Source of the DNA: Candidatus Sodalis pierantonius str. SOPE
GTDB taxonomy: Bacteria > Pseudomonadota > Gammaproteobacteria > Enterobacterales > Enterobacteriaceae
DNA length: 64,000 bases
NCBI RefSeq assembly: GCF_000517405.1
Contig: NZ_CP006568.1
Span: forward strand, 620,001-684,000
Direction of reading: 5' to 3'
This document shows positions 46,320 to 56,058 of this stretch, piece by piece (positions within the stretch are counted from its first letter, which is position 1; every line of letters begins with the position of its first letter). The position numbers were made by a program, and so were the translations under genes. The notes under the pieces are model-generated. The model did not search any database and was not told where the DNA came from. It saw only the letters and a program-made list of their open reading frames with translations.

Positions 46320-47558
46320 TCAGCGGTGCGCGGGCGAATCGTTTTCCAACAGCCGCTGTAGCAGCACACCGTTAAGCATAGCGCGTTTGACCAGGGCAAA
46401 CGCGCCGATGGCCGAACTGTGGTCCAGCGCCGAGATGACGACCGGTAAATTTTGCCGGAAGGCTTTCAGCACCTGATTGTCGATACAGCGCTGTACGGCC
46501 GGCAGCAAAATTTTGTGGGCTTCGGTGATTTCACCCGCCAGTACCACTTTTTGCGGATTGAACAGATTGATGCTCAGGGCGATTACCTTGCCCAATTGGC
46601 GCCCCACTTGTTCGATGACTTCCACCGCCAGCCCGTCGCCGCGGTTGGCGGCCTGGCAAATGGTGTCTATCCGACAGTCGTCCGCCGTCAGTTTGCTGGC
46701 ATAACCCTGGCTGAGCAACAGACGCACCCGTTGCTCTATCGCGGCATTGGCGGCAATGGTTTCCAGACAGCCAAAATTGCCGCAGTGGCAGCGCTCTCCC
46801 AGCGGGTCGACCTGAATATGGCCCATTTCACCGACGTTGCCGTTGCTGCCAAGGAATATCTGGCCATTAATCAAAATCCCCGCGCCGGTACCGCGGTGCA
46901 GACGTACCAAAATAGAATCGACGCAGTCCTGGGTTGCACCAAAATAGTGCTCCGCCAGCGCCAAACTGCGTATGTCGTGGCCTACAAACGCGGTAAGATT
47001 GAAGCGCTGTTCTAACTGCTCGACCAGGGGCCAATGGTGAACCTGTATATGGGGCATGTAGCGGACAATGCCGGAGAAGGGATCGACCAGCCCCGGTAAA
47101 ATCACCGAGATAGCGATAAGCTCGCGGATTTTACGTTGCGCCTGTTTGAGAAAGTCGGCGATAGCCTCCATGAGCGCCAGCTCTAAGGTCTGCTGTGTCC
47201 GCTGCGGAAGCGGGAAGTACGCCTCCATTAGGGCCTTGCCGCTCAAATCATAGAGCATGATGGTCGCATCGTGCCGGCCGAGGCGCACGCCGATGGCCTG
47301 GAAGGCGCGGGTCTCGGCCACGATAGAGATCGCCCGCCTGCCGCCGGTGGACGCTTGCTGATCCACTTCGCGAATCAAGCCGCGTTCCAGCAATTGGCGG
47401 GTAATCTTGGTGATACTGGCGGGCGCGAGCTGACTCTGTTCGGCTATCTGGATGCGGGAAATTGGCCCCATTTGATCGATGAGACGGTAGACCGCCGCGC
47501 TATTCAACTGTTTAACAAGGTCCATATTGCCTATCGGGGTCTGTCCGCCTGGTGTCAT
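46320..47558 (-). CDS. nagC: N-acetylglucosamine regulon repressor NagC (ROK family)
   Basis: NagC represses the N-acetylglucosamine genes until GlcNAc-6-phosphate binds. It has 412 residues (E. coli 406). The N-terminal helix-turn-helix (ISRIQIAEQSQLAPASITKITRQL) and the ROK sugar-binding domain are complete, with RGTGAGILINGQ, GHIQVDPLG and the zinc motif CHCGNFGCLE. It is the last gene of the nagBAC operon, 17 bp after nagA. Intact. Confidence 0.96.
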   Translation of the reverse strand: MTPGGQTPIGNMDLVKQLNSAAVYRLIDQMGPISRIQIAEQSQLAPASITKITRQLLERGLIREVDQQASTGGRRAISIVAETRAFQAIGVRLGRHDATIMLYDLSGKALMEAYFPLPQRTQQTLELALMEAIADFLKQAQRKIRELIAISVILPGLVDPFSGIVRYMPHIQVHHWPLVEQLEQRFNLTAFVGHDIRSLALAEHYFGATQDCVDSILVRLHRGTGAGILINGQIFLGSNGNVGEMGHIQVDPLGERCHCGNFGCLETIAANAAIEQRVRLLLSQGYASKLTADDCRIDTICQAANRGDGLAVEVIEQVGRQLGKVIALSINLFNPQKVVLAGEITEAHKILLPAVQRCIDNQVLKAFRQNLPVVISALDHSSAIGAFALVKRAMLNGVLLQRLLENDSPAHR

Positions 47559-47575
47559 CGCTTACTCGCTTATGG

Positions 47576-48718
47576 TCAAACTTCGTTGCCGTTAACGATA
47601 GTTTTACTGATATTATAATCGCGGGTGAAGGCGGTTAAATTGGCGATTTTGCCCACCGTCAGCGTCCCTAACCTCGCGTCCGCGCCCATTGCCCGTGCCG
47701 GGTAAAGGGTGGCCATGCGCAACGCCTCATCCAGCGCGATACCGGCGCATTCGACACTATTGCGCACCGCTTCAATCATGGTAAGCGCCGAGCCGCTGAG
47801 GGTACCGTGCTCATCCACGCACAGGCCATCGCGATAGTATATTGTTTTGCCGGCAAAAATGAACCGATCAATATTCTCGGCGCCGGCCGGGGCGGTGGCA
47901 TCGGTGACCAGCACCAGGCGATCGCCCTTGATGCGTTTGGCGTTACGCACGTTGGCCCAGTTCACGTGCAGGCCGTCGGTAATAATGCCGCAGTAAATTT
48001 CGGGGGCGTCGAACAGGGCGCCGATGACCCCCGGTTCGCGTCCGACCAGCGGCGGCATAGCGTTAAACAGATGGGTGGCGAAGCTGACGCCGGCGGCGAA
48101 ACCCGCCTTGGCCTGATCATAGGTGGCGTTGGAATGACCGATGGAAACGCGGATACCGGCAGCGCTGAGCCGACGGATCACCAGGGGGTCCACCTGCTCG
48201 GGGGCCAGGGTCATTTTGCTGATCACATCGCTGTTCGCGCAAAGAAATTCCACCATCTCTTTCGTTGGCGCGCGCATTAATGCCGGGTCATGGGTACCTT
48301 TCTTGGCCGGGCTGAGGTACGGGCCTTCCAGATGCAGTCCCAGCGCCTGATGTTTATGCTGCGCCAAAAAAGCGCGCATCACTTCCACCGCCCGACGCAT
48401 AAATTCATCGGTACTGGTAATCAGGGTCGGCAGGAAACTGGTGCAGCCGGAACGCTGGTTGGCGGCCTGCATCGTTTCCAGCGTTTCGACAGACAACGCC
48501 GCCAGGCTGTCGTTAAACTGCACGCCGCCGCAGCCGTTTAGCTGCAGATCGATGAAACCGGGCGCCAGCGCGGCACCGGCCAGATCGCGGCGTTCAATGC
48601 CGGCAGGCAGGCTGTCGGCGGGGCAAATGGCGTCGATAACGCCGTCCGCGACCACCAGGGCGTGGTGATCGAGAATCTCGCTGCCGGTATAGATGCGGCC
48701 ATTGGTTAAAGCATACAT
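47576..48718 (-). CDS. nagA: N-acetylglucosamine-6-phosphate deacetylase (NagA)
   Basis: NagA removes the acetyl group from GlcNAc-6-phosphate, giving glucosamine-6-phosphate. It has 380 residues (E. coli 382), amidohydrolase fold. Conserved parts are FIDLQLNGCGGVQFND, HLEGPYLSPAKKGTHDP with the metal-binding residues, SIGHSNATYDQA, THLFNAMPPLVGREPG and LVTDATAP with the catalytic Asp. Between nagB and nagC in one operon. Intact. Confidence 0.96.
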   Translation of the reverse strand: MYALTNGRIYTGSEILDHHALVVADGVIDAICPADSLPAGIERRDLAGAALAPGFIDLQLNGCGGVQFNDSLAALSVETLETMQAANQRSGCTSFLPTLITSTDEFMRRAVEVMRAFLAQHKHQALGLHLEGPYLSPAKKGTHDPALMRAPTKEMVEFLCANSDVISKMTLAPEQVDPLVIRRLSAAGIRVSIGHSNATYDQAKAGFAAGVSFATHLFNAMPPLVGREPGVIGALFDAPEIYCGIITDGLHVNWANVRNAKRIKGDRLVLVTDATAPAGAENIDRFIFAGKTIYYRDGLCVDEHGTLSGSALTMIEAVRNSVECAGIALDEALRMATLYPARAMGADARLGTLTVGKIANLTAFTRDYNISKTIVNGNEV

Positions 48719-48734
48719 AGTCAGCTCCGGGAGG

Positions 48735-49538
48735 TTAGTCGGCGGTGTTCAGATTGTCTTGTTCCAGTTCACGGAAGTAGTTGACCGTTTTCACCTTTAC
48801 TTCCTGAGTGGACGGTTCATCGCACACCATCACGGCTTTAGCATGCAACTGTAGACAGGTAATGGTCCACATATGATTGACGTTTCCCTCTACCGCGGCC
48901 TGTAGCGCCTGAGCCTTATTATGCCCTATCACCAGAATCATCACTTCTTCCGCATCCAGCAGCGTACCGACACCCACCGTCAGTGCGTAGCGGGGAACTT
49001 GCTCAATGTCGTTATCAAAAAAGCGCGAGTTGGCCCGGCGCGTCTCCTGGGTCAGGGTTTTGATGCGCGTGCGCGACGCCAGGGAAGAACCGGGTTCGTT
49101 GAAGGCGATGTGCCCGTCATTGCCGACGCCGCCCATGAACAGGTGAATTTTGCCATAGGATTTGATCTTCTCTTCATAACGGCGGCATTCGGCGTCAATA
49201 TCCGGTGCGTTGCCGTTCAGGAGATTGATGTTTTCCCGTGGAATGTCGATATAATTAAATAAATTATTATACATGAAGGAATGATAGCTTTCGGGATGTT
49301 CGGCGGGCAGACCGACATATTCATCCATGTTGAATGTCACCACCTGCTTGAAACTGACCTGGCCCGCTTTATGCATCTCAATCAGGCTTTTATAGGCCTC
49401 CAACGGCGTGCTGCCGGTGGGAAGGCCGAGAATAAACGGACGATCGGCGCTGGGATTGAACGCCTTGATACGGTTGACAATGTGACGGGCGGCCCATTGG
49501 CCAACTTGAGCGGCGGTATGTAATGGAATCAGTCTCAT
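48735..49538 (-). CDS. nagB: Glucosamine-6-phosphate deaminase (NagB)
   Basis: NagB converts glucosamine-6-phosphate to fructose-6-phosphate and ammonia, feeding amino sugars into glycolysis; it is activated by GlcNAc-6-phosphate. It has 267 residues (E. coli 266). Motifs are LGLPTGSTPLEAYKSL, TFNMDEYVGLP with the catalytic Asp, and FMGGVGNDGHIAFNEPGSS with the His/Glu pair. First gene of the nagBAC operon, divergent from nagE. Intact. Confidence 0.97.
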   Translation of the reverse strand: MRLIPLHTAAQVGQWAARHIVNRIKAFNPSADRPFILGLPTGSTPLEAYKSLIEMHKAGQVSFKQVVTFNMDEYVGLPAEHPESYHSFMYNNLFNYIDIPRENINLLNGNAPDIDAECRRYEEKIKSYGKIHLFMGGVGNDGHIAFNEPGSSLASRTRIKTLTQETRRANSRFFDNDIEQVPRYALTVGVGTLLDAEEVMILVIGHNKAQALQAAVEGNVNHMWTITCLQLHAKAVMVCDEPSTQEVKVKTVNYFRELEQDNLNTAD

Positions 49539-49867
49539 GTTTTACCTCGTAAAATGTTGCGGGGCAGTGTATGACCGGGGAGTATAACCGCTGGGCGCCG
49601 ATGCCGAAATCCGACGTATCGTCCCTCTCTTCGGGGCAACTGCACATTGATTTTTTTTGTATTGAAAAATAAGTTTGCGCTAAATAATAGAATAAGTCAC
49701 AAAATAGAGCGATTCAAGATGAAATTTTGTAGGAAAACGGCTATTATTTTGCGAAGAGAATTAAATCTTTCGCCGGCGGTGCAAACGTGCTGCCGACGAT
49801 TGCCACAACAAAGGCGGGGTGCCAGCAGACCTGCCGGTAAAAAAAGTCATGCTAATAGGGAGAAAAG
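49539..49867. promoter_or_regulatory. nagB-nagE divergent promoter region with candidate NagC operators
   Basis: This 329-bp AT-rich region separates nagB and nagE. In E. coli NagC binds here at two sites and loops the DNA. Two candidate operators with the TTATTTT...AATTAAA or AAAAATAA pattern are at about 49744-49766 and 49649-49672. The match is by eye and approximate. nagE has GGGAGAAA just upstream of its ATG. Confidence 0.4.
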
Positions 49868-51913
49868 ATGAATATACTCAGTTACTTGCAGAAAATAGGC
49901 CGGGCGCTGATGGTCCCGGTGGCGACACTGCCCGCCGCCGCTATCCTGATGGGGGTGGGCTATTGGATCGACCCGGTTGGCTGGGGGGGCAGCAATGCGT
50001 TGGCGGCCTTTTTCATTAAATCCGGCTCGGCGATTATTGAAAATATGTCGGTGCTGTTCGCCATCGGCGTTGCCTATGGCATGTCGAAAGACAAAGATGG
50101 CGCCGCGGCGCTTACTGGTTTCGTCGGCTTCTTGGTGGTCACCACCTTGTGCGCGCCGGCCTCGGTGTCAATGATACAGAAAATTCCCTTGGATCACGTC
50201 CCGGCGGCGTTCGGCAAAATCAATAACCAGTTCGTCGGCATCCTGGTGGGGATTATTTCCGCCGAGCTTTACAACCGTTTCAGCCACGTCGAGCTCACCA
50301 AAGCGTTGTCGTTTTTCAGCGGACGCCGCCTGGTGCCGATCCTGGTGTCGTTCGTGATGATCTTCATCGCCTTTAACCTGATGTACATTTGGCCGTTGAT
50401 CTTCAATGCGCTGGTGGCGTTCGGCGAGCATATCCAACAGCTGGGTTCGGTGGGAGCAGGTATCTACGCCTTCTTTAACCGGCTCTTGATTCCGGTCGGT
50501 CTGCACCACGCTCTGAATTCGGTGTTCTGGTTCGATGTCGCCGGCATTAACGATATTCCCAAATTCATCGGCGGCCAGCAGTCCATCGAAGCCGGTACCG
50601 GTATTATCGGTATTACCGGCCGCTATCAGGCGGGCTTCTTCCCCATCATGATGTTCGGTCTGCCCGGCGCGGCGCTGGCGATTTATCACTGCGCCCGGCC
50701 AGAGAACCGCAGTAAAGTCGCGGGAATTATGCTTGCCGCGGCTTTCGCCTCGTTTTTTACCGGCATCACCGAACCGCTGGAATTCTCCTTTATGTTCGTT
50801 GCGCCGGTGCTGTATTTCCTGCACGCGCTGCTGACCGGTTTGTCGGTATTTATTGCCGCCAGTATGCATTGGATTGCCGGATTCGGCTTTAGCGCCGGGC
50901 TGGTGGATATGGTGCTCTCAAGCCGCAACCCGCTGGCGGTACAGTGGTATATGCTTATCCCGCAAGGGCTGGTGTTCTTCGTTGTGTACTATCTGGTGTT
51001 TCGTTTCACCATCAAACGCTTCAATTTGCTCACCCCGGGCCGCGAGTTGCAAATGGCCGGCGATGAGGCCGATGGCTACGACGTGAACATTGATGCCGCC
51101 GGCGAGGGCAAAGGGGATGAGACGCAAATTCTGGCGCGTCGGTATATCAGCGCCATTGGCGGCTCGGATAATCTGACCGGCATTGATGCCTGTATTACCC
51201 GTCTGCGTCTTAGCGTGAAAGATAGCTCGCTGGTCAATGATGCGGTCGCGAAAAATCTTGGCGCTCAGGGTGTGATCCGACTGAATAAAGAAAGTCTACA
51301 AATCATCGTCGGCACCCGCGCGGAAATTATCGCTGGCGCCATGCGTACCGTGCTGGCGAGCGGCCCGGTCAGCGCGGCGCGCGCGGTATCGCCCGCGTCG
51401 GTCGCGGCCCCCGCGCCCCGCGTGGAATCGGCCCCCGCCGCGGTGAAGCCGGTGGTGGTATCGCTGATATCGCCGATAACCGGTGAAGTGGTTCCGCTGG
51501 ACCAGGTGCCGGATGAAGCGTTCGCCAGCCGTGCCGTGGGTGAGGGTATTGCCGTACGCCCCACCGATAAACTGGTGCTATCGCCGGCGAACGGCACGCT
51601 GGTAAAAGTATTTAATACGCATCACGCTTTCTGCCTGGAAACCGACGGCGGCGCTGAAGTGGTGGTGCATATCGGTATCGATACCGTGGCCCTTAACGGG
51701 CAGGGTTTTACTTGCCTGGTGGAAGAGGGCAGTAAGGTGACACAAGGACAGCCTATTCTGGAGCTGGACCTGGCCTACTTGAACGCTAACGCGCGCTCGA
51801 TGATAAGCCCGGTGGTCGTGAGCAACATGGAGGAGTTCGGCGCCCTGACCGCCACCGCCAATACCACGGTGGTGGCCGGTCAAAGCCGGCTTTTGGATCT
51901 CACCGGCAAGTAA
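49868..51913 (+). CDS. nagE: N-acetylglucosamine-specific PTS enzyme IICBA (NagE)
   Basis: NagE imports and phosphorylates N-acetylglucosamine through the phosphotransferase system. It has 681 residues (E. coli 648). Order of domains: membrane IIC (about 1-375; SYLQKIGRALMVPVATLPAAAILMG, GITEPLEFSFMFVAPVLY), IIB with its phosphorylated Cys (NLTGIDACITRLRLSV, about 435), then IIA with the active His (VVVHIGIDTVALNGQGF, about 600). An Ala/Pro-rich linker before IIA (PASVAAPAPRVESAPAAV) explains the extra length. Divergent from nagBAC. Intact. Confidence 0.96.
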   Translation: MNILSYLQKIGRALMVPVATLPAAAILMGVGYWIDPVGWGGSNALAAFFIKSGSAIIENMSVLFAIGVAYGMSKDKDGAAALTGFVGFLVVTTLCAPASVSMIQKIPLDHVPAAFGKINNQFVGILVGIISAELYNRFSHVELTKALSFFSGRRLVPILVSFVMIFIAFNLMYIWPLIFNALVAFGEHIQQLGSVGAGIYAFFNRLLIPVGLHHALNSVFWFDVAGINDIPKFIGGQQSIEAGTGIIGITGRYQAGFFPIMMFGLPGAALAIYHCARPENRSKVAGIMLAAAFASFFTGITEPLEFSFMFVAPVLYFLHALLTGLSVFIAASMHWIAGFGFSAGLVDMVLSSRNPLAVQWYMLIPQGLVFFVVYYLVFRFTIKRFNLLTPGRELQMAGDEADGYDVNIDAAGEGKGDETQILARRYISAIGGSDNLTGIDACITRLRLSVKDSSLVNDAVAKNLGAQGVIRLNKESLQIIVGTRAEIIAGAMRTVLASGPVSAARAVSPASVAAPAPRVESAPAAVKPVVVSLISPITGEVVPLDQVPDEAFASRAVGEGIAVRPTDKLVLSPANGTLVKVFNTHHAFCLETDGGAEVVVHIGIDTVALNGQGFTCLVEEGSKVTQGQPILELDLAYLNANARSMISPVVVSNMEEFGALTATANTTVVAGQSRLLDLTGK

Positions 51914-52113
51914 TCGCGCCCGGTGCTGCCGTTAAGGGGCCAGGCGTTTTCCGTTCTGTCTTTCCCTCGCCGCGCGCGATGCCTTAACCGCACCAACCGG
52001 CCGTGCCGGTAAGCCGTAATGGAGAATTTCTCTAACAAACGGTTGTGTCCTGGCGTGGCATGTTGGAACATAAGAGCAATGAATGTCGTGCTGTTGTGTA
52101 GAGGAATATCAAC

Positions 52114-53784
52114 ATGAGTGAGGCTGAAGCCCGCCCAACTAATTTTATTCGTCAAATTATCGACGAAGATCTGGCTTCGGGGAAGCATACATCGGTGCAT
52201 ACCCGTTTTCCGCCGGAGCCCAATGGCTATTTGCATATCGGCCATGCAAAGTCCATTTGCCTCAATTTCGGCATCGCCCAGGATTATCAGGGCCAATGCA
52301 ACTTGCGTTTCGACGATACCAATCCCGTGAAAGAGGATAGGGAATATGTCGATTCCATCAAGTACGACGTGCAGTGGTTGGGTTTCAACTGGAGCGGTGA
52401 CATTCACTACTCCTCCGATTATTTCGACCAGCTGCATGACTATGCGTTGGAGCTTATCGACAAAGGGCTGGCCTATGTCGACCAACTGTCGCCGGACGAA
52501 ATTCGCGAACATCGCGGCACGCTGACGCGCCCGGGTAAAGATAGCCCCTATCGGGATCGTAGCGTGGAAGAAAACCGCGCGCTCTTCGCCAAAATGCGCA
52601 ACGGCGAATTTGCCGAGGGCAGCGCCTGCCTGCGGGCGAAAATCGATATGGCGTCGCCGTTTATGGTGATGCGCGACCCGGTGCTGTACCGCATTAAATT
52701 CGCCGATCATCATCAGACCGGCAACGCGTGGTGCATTTATCCGATGTATGACTTTACCCACTGCATCTCCGATGCGCTGGAAGGGATAACCCATTCGTTA
52801 TGCACCCTGGAGTTTCAGGATAATCGCCGGCTGTATGATTGGGTGCTGGAAAATATCACCATTGATGTGCATCCCCGGCAGTATGAATTTTCCCGGCTGA
52901 ATCTCGAATACGCCATCATGTCCAAGCGTAAGCTGAATCTACTGGTGACGGAAAAAATTGTCGAGGGCTGGGACGATCCGCGTATGCCGACCATTTCCGG
53001 CCTGCACCGCCGCGGCTATACGGCGGCCTCGATTCGCGAATTCTGCCGCCGTATCGGCGTGACGAAGCAGGACAATAATGTGGAGATGGCCGCGCTGGAA
53101 GCCTGTATTCGCGAAGATTTGAACGAGCGCGCGCCGCGCGCCATGGCGGTGATCGACCCCGTACGGGTGGTCATCGAAAGCCTGCCGGCGGGGCATGAAC
53201 AGGATATCACGATGCCAAACCATCCCAATAAACCGGAGATGGGGACCCGCCAGGTCGCGTTCAGCCGCGAAATCTATATCGATCGCGCCGATTTTCGTGA
53301 AGAAGCCAACAAGCAATACAAGCGTTTAGTGCTGGGTAAGGAAGTTCGCCTGCGCAATGCCTATGTGATTAAGGCTGAGCGCGTGGAAAAAGACGCCCAG
53401 GGGCAGATCACCACCATCATCTGCCGCCACGATCCCGATGCGCTAAGTAAAGATCCCGCCGACGGGCGCAAGGTGAAAGGCGTGATCCACTGGGTATCGG
53501 CCACCCGCGGCGTCGCGGCGGAGTTTCGTCTATATGACCGGTTGTTTAGCGAGGCCAATCCGGCGGCGGCGGAAGATTTTCTCTCTACGCTGAACCCGGA
53601 TTCGCTGGTTATCCGTCAGGGCTTTGTCGAAGCCGGCGTGCCGGCAGCCAATGCGGATGAACCTTTCCAGTTTGAGCGCGAAGGCTATTTTTGCGCCGAC
53701 AGCCGCTACTCCAGCCCCTCCCATCCTGTGTTCAACCGCACCGTGGGGCTGCGCGACACCTGGGCCGCAAAAGCCGGGATGTGA
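52114..53784 (+). CDS. glnS: Glutaminyl-tRNA synthetase
   Basis: GlnS charges tRNA-Gln with glutamine. It has 556 residues (E. coli 554). The class I HIGH motif reads YLHIGHAKS, and the KMSKS-like motif reads IMSKRKLN. The glutamine pocket FDDTNP and the C-terminal anticodon-binding barrel are complete. GAGGAA precedes ATG 52114. Intact, as expected for an essential gene. Its tRNA partners are in the cluster at 43121-43516, one of which is degenerate. Confidence 0.98.
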   Translation: MSEAEARPTNFIRQIIDEDLASGKHTSVHTRFPPEPNGYLHIGHAKSICLNFGIAQDYQGQCNLRFDDTNPVKEDREYVDSIKYDVQWLGFNWSGDIHYSSDYFDQLHDYALELIDKGLAYVDQLSPDEIREHRGTLTRPGKDSPYRDRSVEENRALFAKMRNGEFAEGSACLRAKIDMASPFMVMRDPVLYRIKFADHHQTGNAWCIYPMYDFTHCISDALEGITHSLCTLEFQDNRRLYDWVLENITIDVHPRQYEFSRLNLEYAIMSKRKLNLLVTEKIVEGWDDPRMPTISGLHRRGYTAASIREFCRRIGVTKQDNNVEMAALEACIREDLNERAPRAMAVIDPVRVVIESLPAGHEQDITMPNHPNKPEMGTRQVAFSREIYIDRADFREEANKQYKRLVLGKEVRLRNAYVIKAERVEKDAQGQITTIICRHDPDALSKDPADGRKVKGVIHWVSATRGVAAEFRLYDRLFSEANPAAAEDFLSTLNPDSLVIRQGFVEAGVPAANADEPFQFEREGYFCADSRYSSPSHPVFNRTVGLRDTWAAKAGM

Positions 53785-53850
53785 TCTTATCCCCCCCGCG
53801 CGGTGATCTTTCCGTTTCTGGCGCAGGGGGGAGCGGTTACGCTGCGCCGC

Positions 53851-54883
53851 TTATTCCTCTTTCTGCCCGCGCTGCAATGCTTTCGGCAAGTTTTCAAGCT
53901 TATCCAAGCTATAGGCGTGCGGATTGTGCCTGAGGCGTAGCTGATAATGGTTGGGCTTGTCGGCCCAGATGTAGCTGTTATCTAACGCATCGGCCGGCGG
54001 CGCATATTTGCACGGGATCACCTTGTCATCCACCAGTTGCTTAACGCGGGATGTCAACGCCTTGAACGCCGCATGCTTTTTTCTCTCGACGCTAAAATCG
54101 ATCCAGGAATGCACCCTCCCCTCTGGGGCCCTATGGACGTTAGAGATGAGGGGCTCAGGGCCGTGCAGAGCGGCGTAAACGGTTTTGTCGTAGGGAACGA
54201 ACGTGATACCCGTTGAGCGAAACGTGGGCAGGCCCTCATGATCGATTTGCGCATATAATGAGGGCCCTATCGCCGCAGGTGCGTGCCGTCAACGGCGAAG
54301 GTTTCGGCGGCCGCGGCGGAGCCTGGCTCGCCACTGCCGCGACGGGATCCCGCGGACGCCTGAGGGTCACCGGCGATGAGGGCGATTGCCTAGACGGGTA
54401 TGCACCGGCCGCGGTATCGCGTTGCGGGTTGCGTAACCGTCGCGGCGGGGAGCCAGATTGCGTGGCCGGGTGCCTAGCGGTCGCGGCGTCGTGTTGGGCG
54501 TTTTTGCTGGGGCGCGACGGTGCGGGAGTAAGCAGGGTGGTGACGTTGGCAAGCGCCACATCAATACGCAAGGGGCGCGGGGATGCCGGGGGTGTGCTCC
54601 TCGCCGCGGTGGCTGGGCGTAACAATTTTGCTTGCCTTACGCCGTTGGGTTCAGACGTGAGCGGCGCTCGCGCGGCGGGAGACGCTTCCAGCGATGAGAC
54701 AGCAGGGGTGTCTTGCAGGATAGGTTTCATCATCGGGATACCTGTAGGTCGACCAAAGACGTTAGGAGACAGCGTTACCGCTTCCAGGGAGGGCTCGGCG
54801 GGTAAGCGCTGTGAACGGATCCCTGCTCCCCTGTTTTTTTGAGGGCAGGGCCGGGCTAGGGGCTGATAATAATTTATCGGCAT
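53851..54883 (-). pseudogene. Unrecognised Pro/Ser/Ala-rich protein with frameshift, possible secreted or effector-like protein
   Basis: The minus-strand frame from ATG 54883 (MPINYYQPLARPCPQKNRG) encodes a long Pro/Ser/Arg/Ala-rich stretch and ends near 54236. An overlapping frame, open from 54288 to 53851, continues with ordinary globular sequence (YAQIDHEGLPTFRSTGITF, VPYDKTVYAALHGPEPLIS, SYIWADKPNHYQLRLRHNP). The natural reading is one protein of about 340 residues, with a shift near 54290. A disordered N-terminus before a compact domain is seen in type III effectors, but I do not recognise the domain and no chaperone gene is nearby. It may also be two unrelated frames. Confidence 0.45.
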
Positions 54884-55265
54884 ATAAGCCCACCGCCCAA
54901 TAGCCTAAGAAGTTAACTTCTCCGCCGTCATCGGGTAAAAGGCTGATTCAGTACGGGAGAATAGCGGGGCGGTGGTATGACAAAACGGGGAAGTCAGGGG
55001 ACGATGAAACCGTTAAACGGCGAAACAAACTAAACCCTAGGGCCGTGGCATGATGCCGCTCGTCAAAGAGAGGGACGAGGGCAAGGCGGTGTGGCGAGCG
55101 GGAGACATAATGGAACACTGAGACAGCACAAGCCTGTCTTGGCGGCAAGTAAGAAAAAAAGGGGCGTTATGCGGTGTAAAAGCAAGGCGAAAAAAACCGC
55201 CGGCGGCGGTTTCTCTTTATACGGTCGTGATTGTATGGCGGTAACGTGACGGCATAGGACGGGTG
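54884..55265. other. Intergenic region downstream of fur, no gene seen
   Basis: About 380 bp. chiP/chiQ, which sit between glnS and fur in E. coli, are absent. A small GC-rich inverted motif near 55197-55212 (CCGCCGGCGGCGG) could be part of the fur terminator. No gene visible. Confidence 0.4.
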
Positions 55266-55733
55266 TCAGAATTTTACGACGTGCGGATCATCTATATCAT
55301 GCAAGGTTTCATCTTCACGGCAGTCGTCTTCCGCGCAATGGCCATAAAGATAGAGGCTGTGGTTGGTCAGTTTGATATTGTGCTTTTTCGCGATGTCGCG
55401 CTGGCGCGCCTCGATAAACTCATCGCGAAATTCGATGACCTTGCCGCAATCCAGGCAAATAAGGTGATCGTGATGGTGTTGCTGGGTGAGCTCGAAAACC
55501 GATTTGCCGCCCTCAAAATTGTGGCGGGTGACAATGCCGGCGTCATCGAACTGATTGAGTACGCGGTAAACGGTGGCCAGCCCGATTTCCTCACCCATGT
55601 CGATCAGCTTTTTATACAGATCTTCCGCACTGACGTGGTGGCATTTCGGGTCTTGCAACACTTCCAGGATTTTGAGCCTGGGAAGGGTCACTTTCAGGCC
55701 GGCCTTCTTTAATGCGATGTTATTGTCAGTCAT
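55266..55733 (-). CDS. fur: Ferric uptake regulator Fur
   Basis: Fur represses iron uptake genes when loaded with ferrous iron. It has 155 residues (E. coli 148). The winged-helix part (LPRLKILEVLQDPKCHH, GLATVYRVLNQFDDAGIV) and metal sites (QQHHHDHLICLDCGKVIEF, LYGHCAEDDCRED) are complete. The C-terminus (IDDPHVVKF) is longer than in E. coli. Downstream of fldA as in E. coli. Intact; a likely target is the exbB promoter at 26052-26070. Confidence 0.97.
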   Translation of the reverse strand: MTDNNIALKKAGLKVTLPRLKILEVLQDPKCHHVSAEDLYKKLIDMGEEIGLATVYRVLNQFDDAGIVTRHNFEGGKSVFELTQQHHHDHLICLDCGKVIEFRDEFIEARQRDIAKKHNIKLTNHSLYLYGHCAEDDCREDETLHDIDDPHVVKF

Positions 55734-56026
55734 GCGGGTTTGGTCCTGTTACTTGATAATCAAGTTATAAGCGAACATAGCCTATAACAATCGTCGGCCC
55801 GAAAAATGTATCACTGTCTCATTATAGAGCTCGCGGTCAGAAATGAAAAAGAGACTCATTTTCATTATAGCCCACTCAGCGAGTAAGGACTATGTTACCT
55901 CTTTAGGTTTAAAAAATCATACAAAGTGTGGTGCCATTGTACTGCTTTGGCGAAAAAAAAAAATTTACAAAATTGTAGCTATCAATTTGAAAGGAATTAT
56001 TTATCAAGCATACAATGCGGCGTCAT
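55734..56026. other. fldA-fur intergenic region
   Basis: About 290 bp, AT-rich, between the fldA hairpin and the fur start. It contains an A11 run on + near 55957-55967. It should hold the fur promoter. No gene, and no clear match to the E. coli fur upstream leader ORF (uof). Confidence 0.4.
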
Positions 56027-56049
56027 GCCGTCCGGGGAGGCCGGACGGC
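56027..56049 (-). terminator. Strong hairpin downstream of fldA
   Basis: GCCGTCCGG and CCGGACGGC form a perfect 9-bp stem around the 5-base loop GGAGG, 10 bp after the fldA stop. No T run follows on the fldA strand, so it may be a weak or Rho-assisted terminator, or an mRNA-stabilising structure. Confidence 0.45.
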
Positions 56050-56058
56050 GGTAAGGCG

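Noticed and set aside
54213..54842. 209-codon + strand frame opposite the Pro-rich gene
   Set aside because: GC-rich antisense frame with a Gly/Ala/Arg bias; the minus strand frame has a more natural start and continues into globular sequence.
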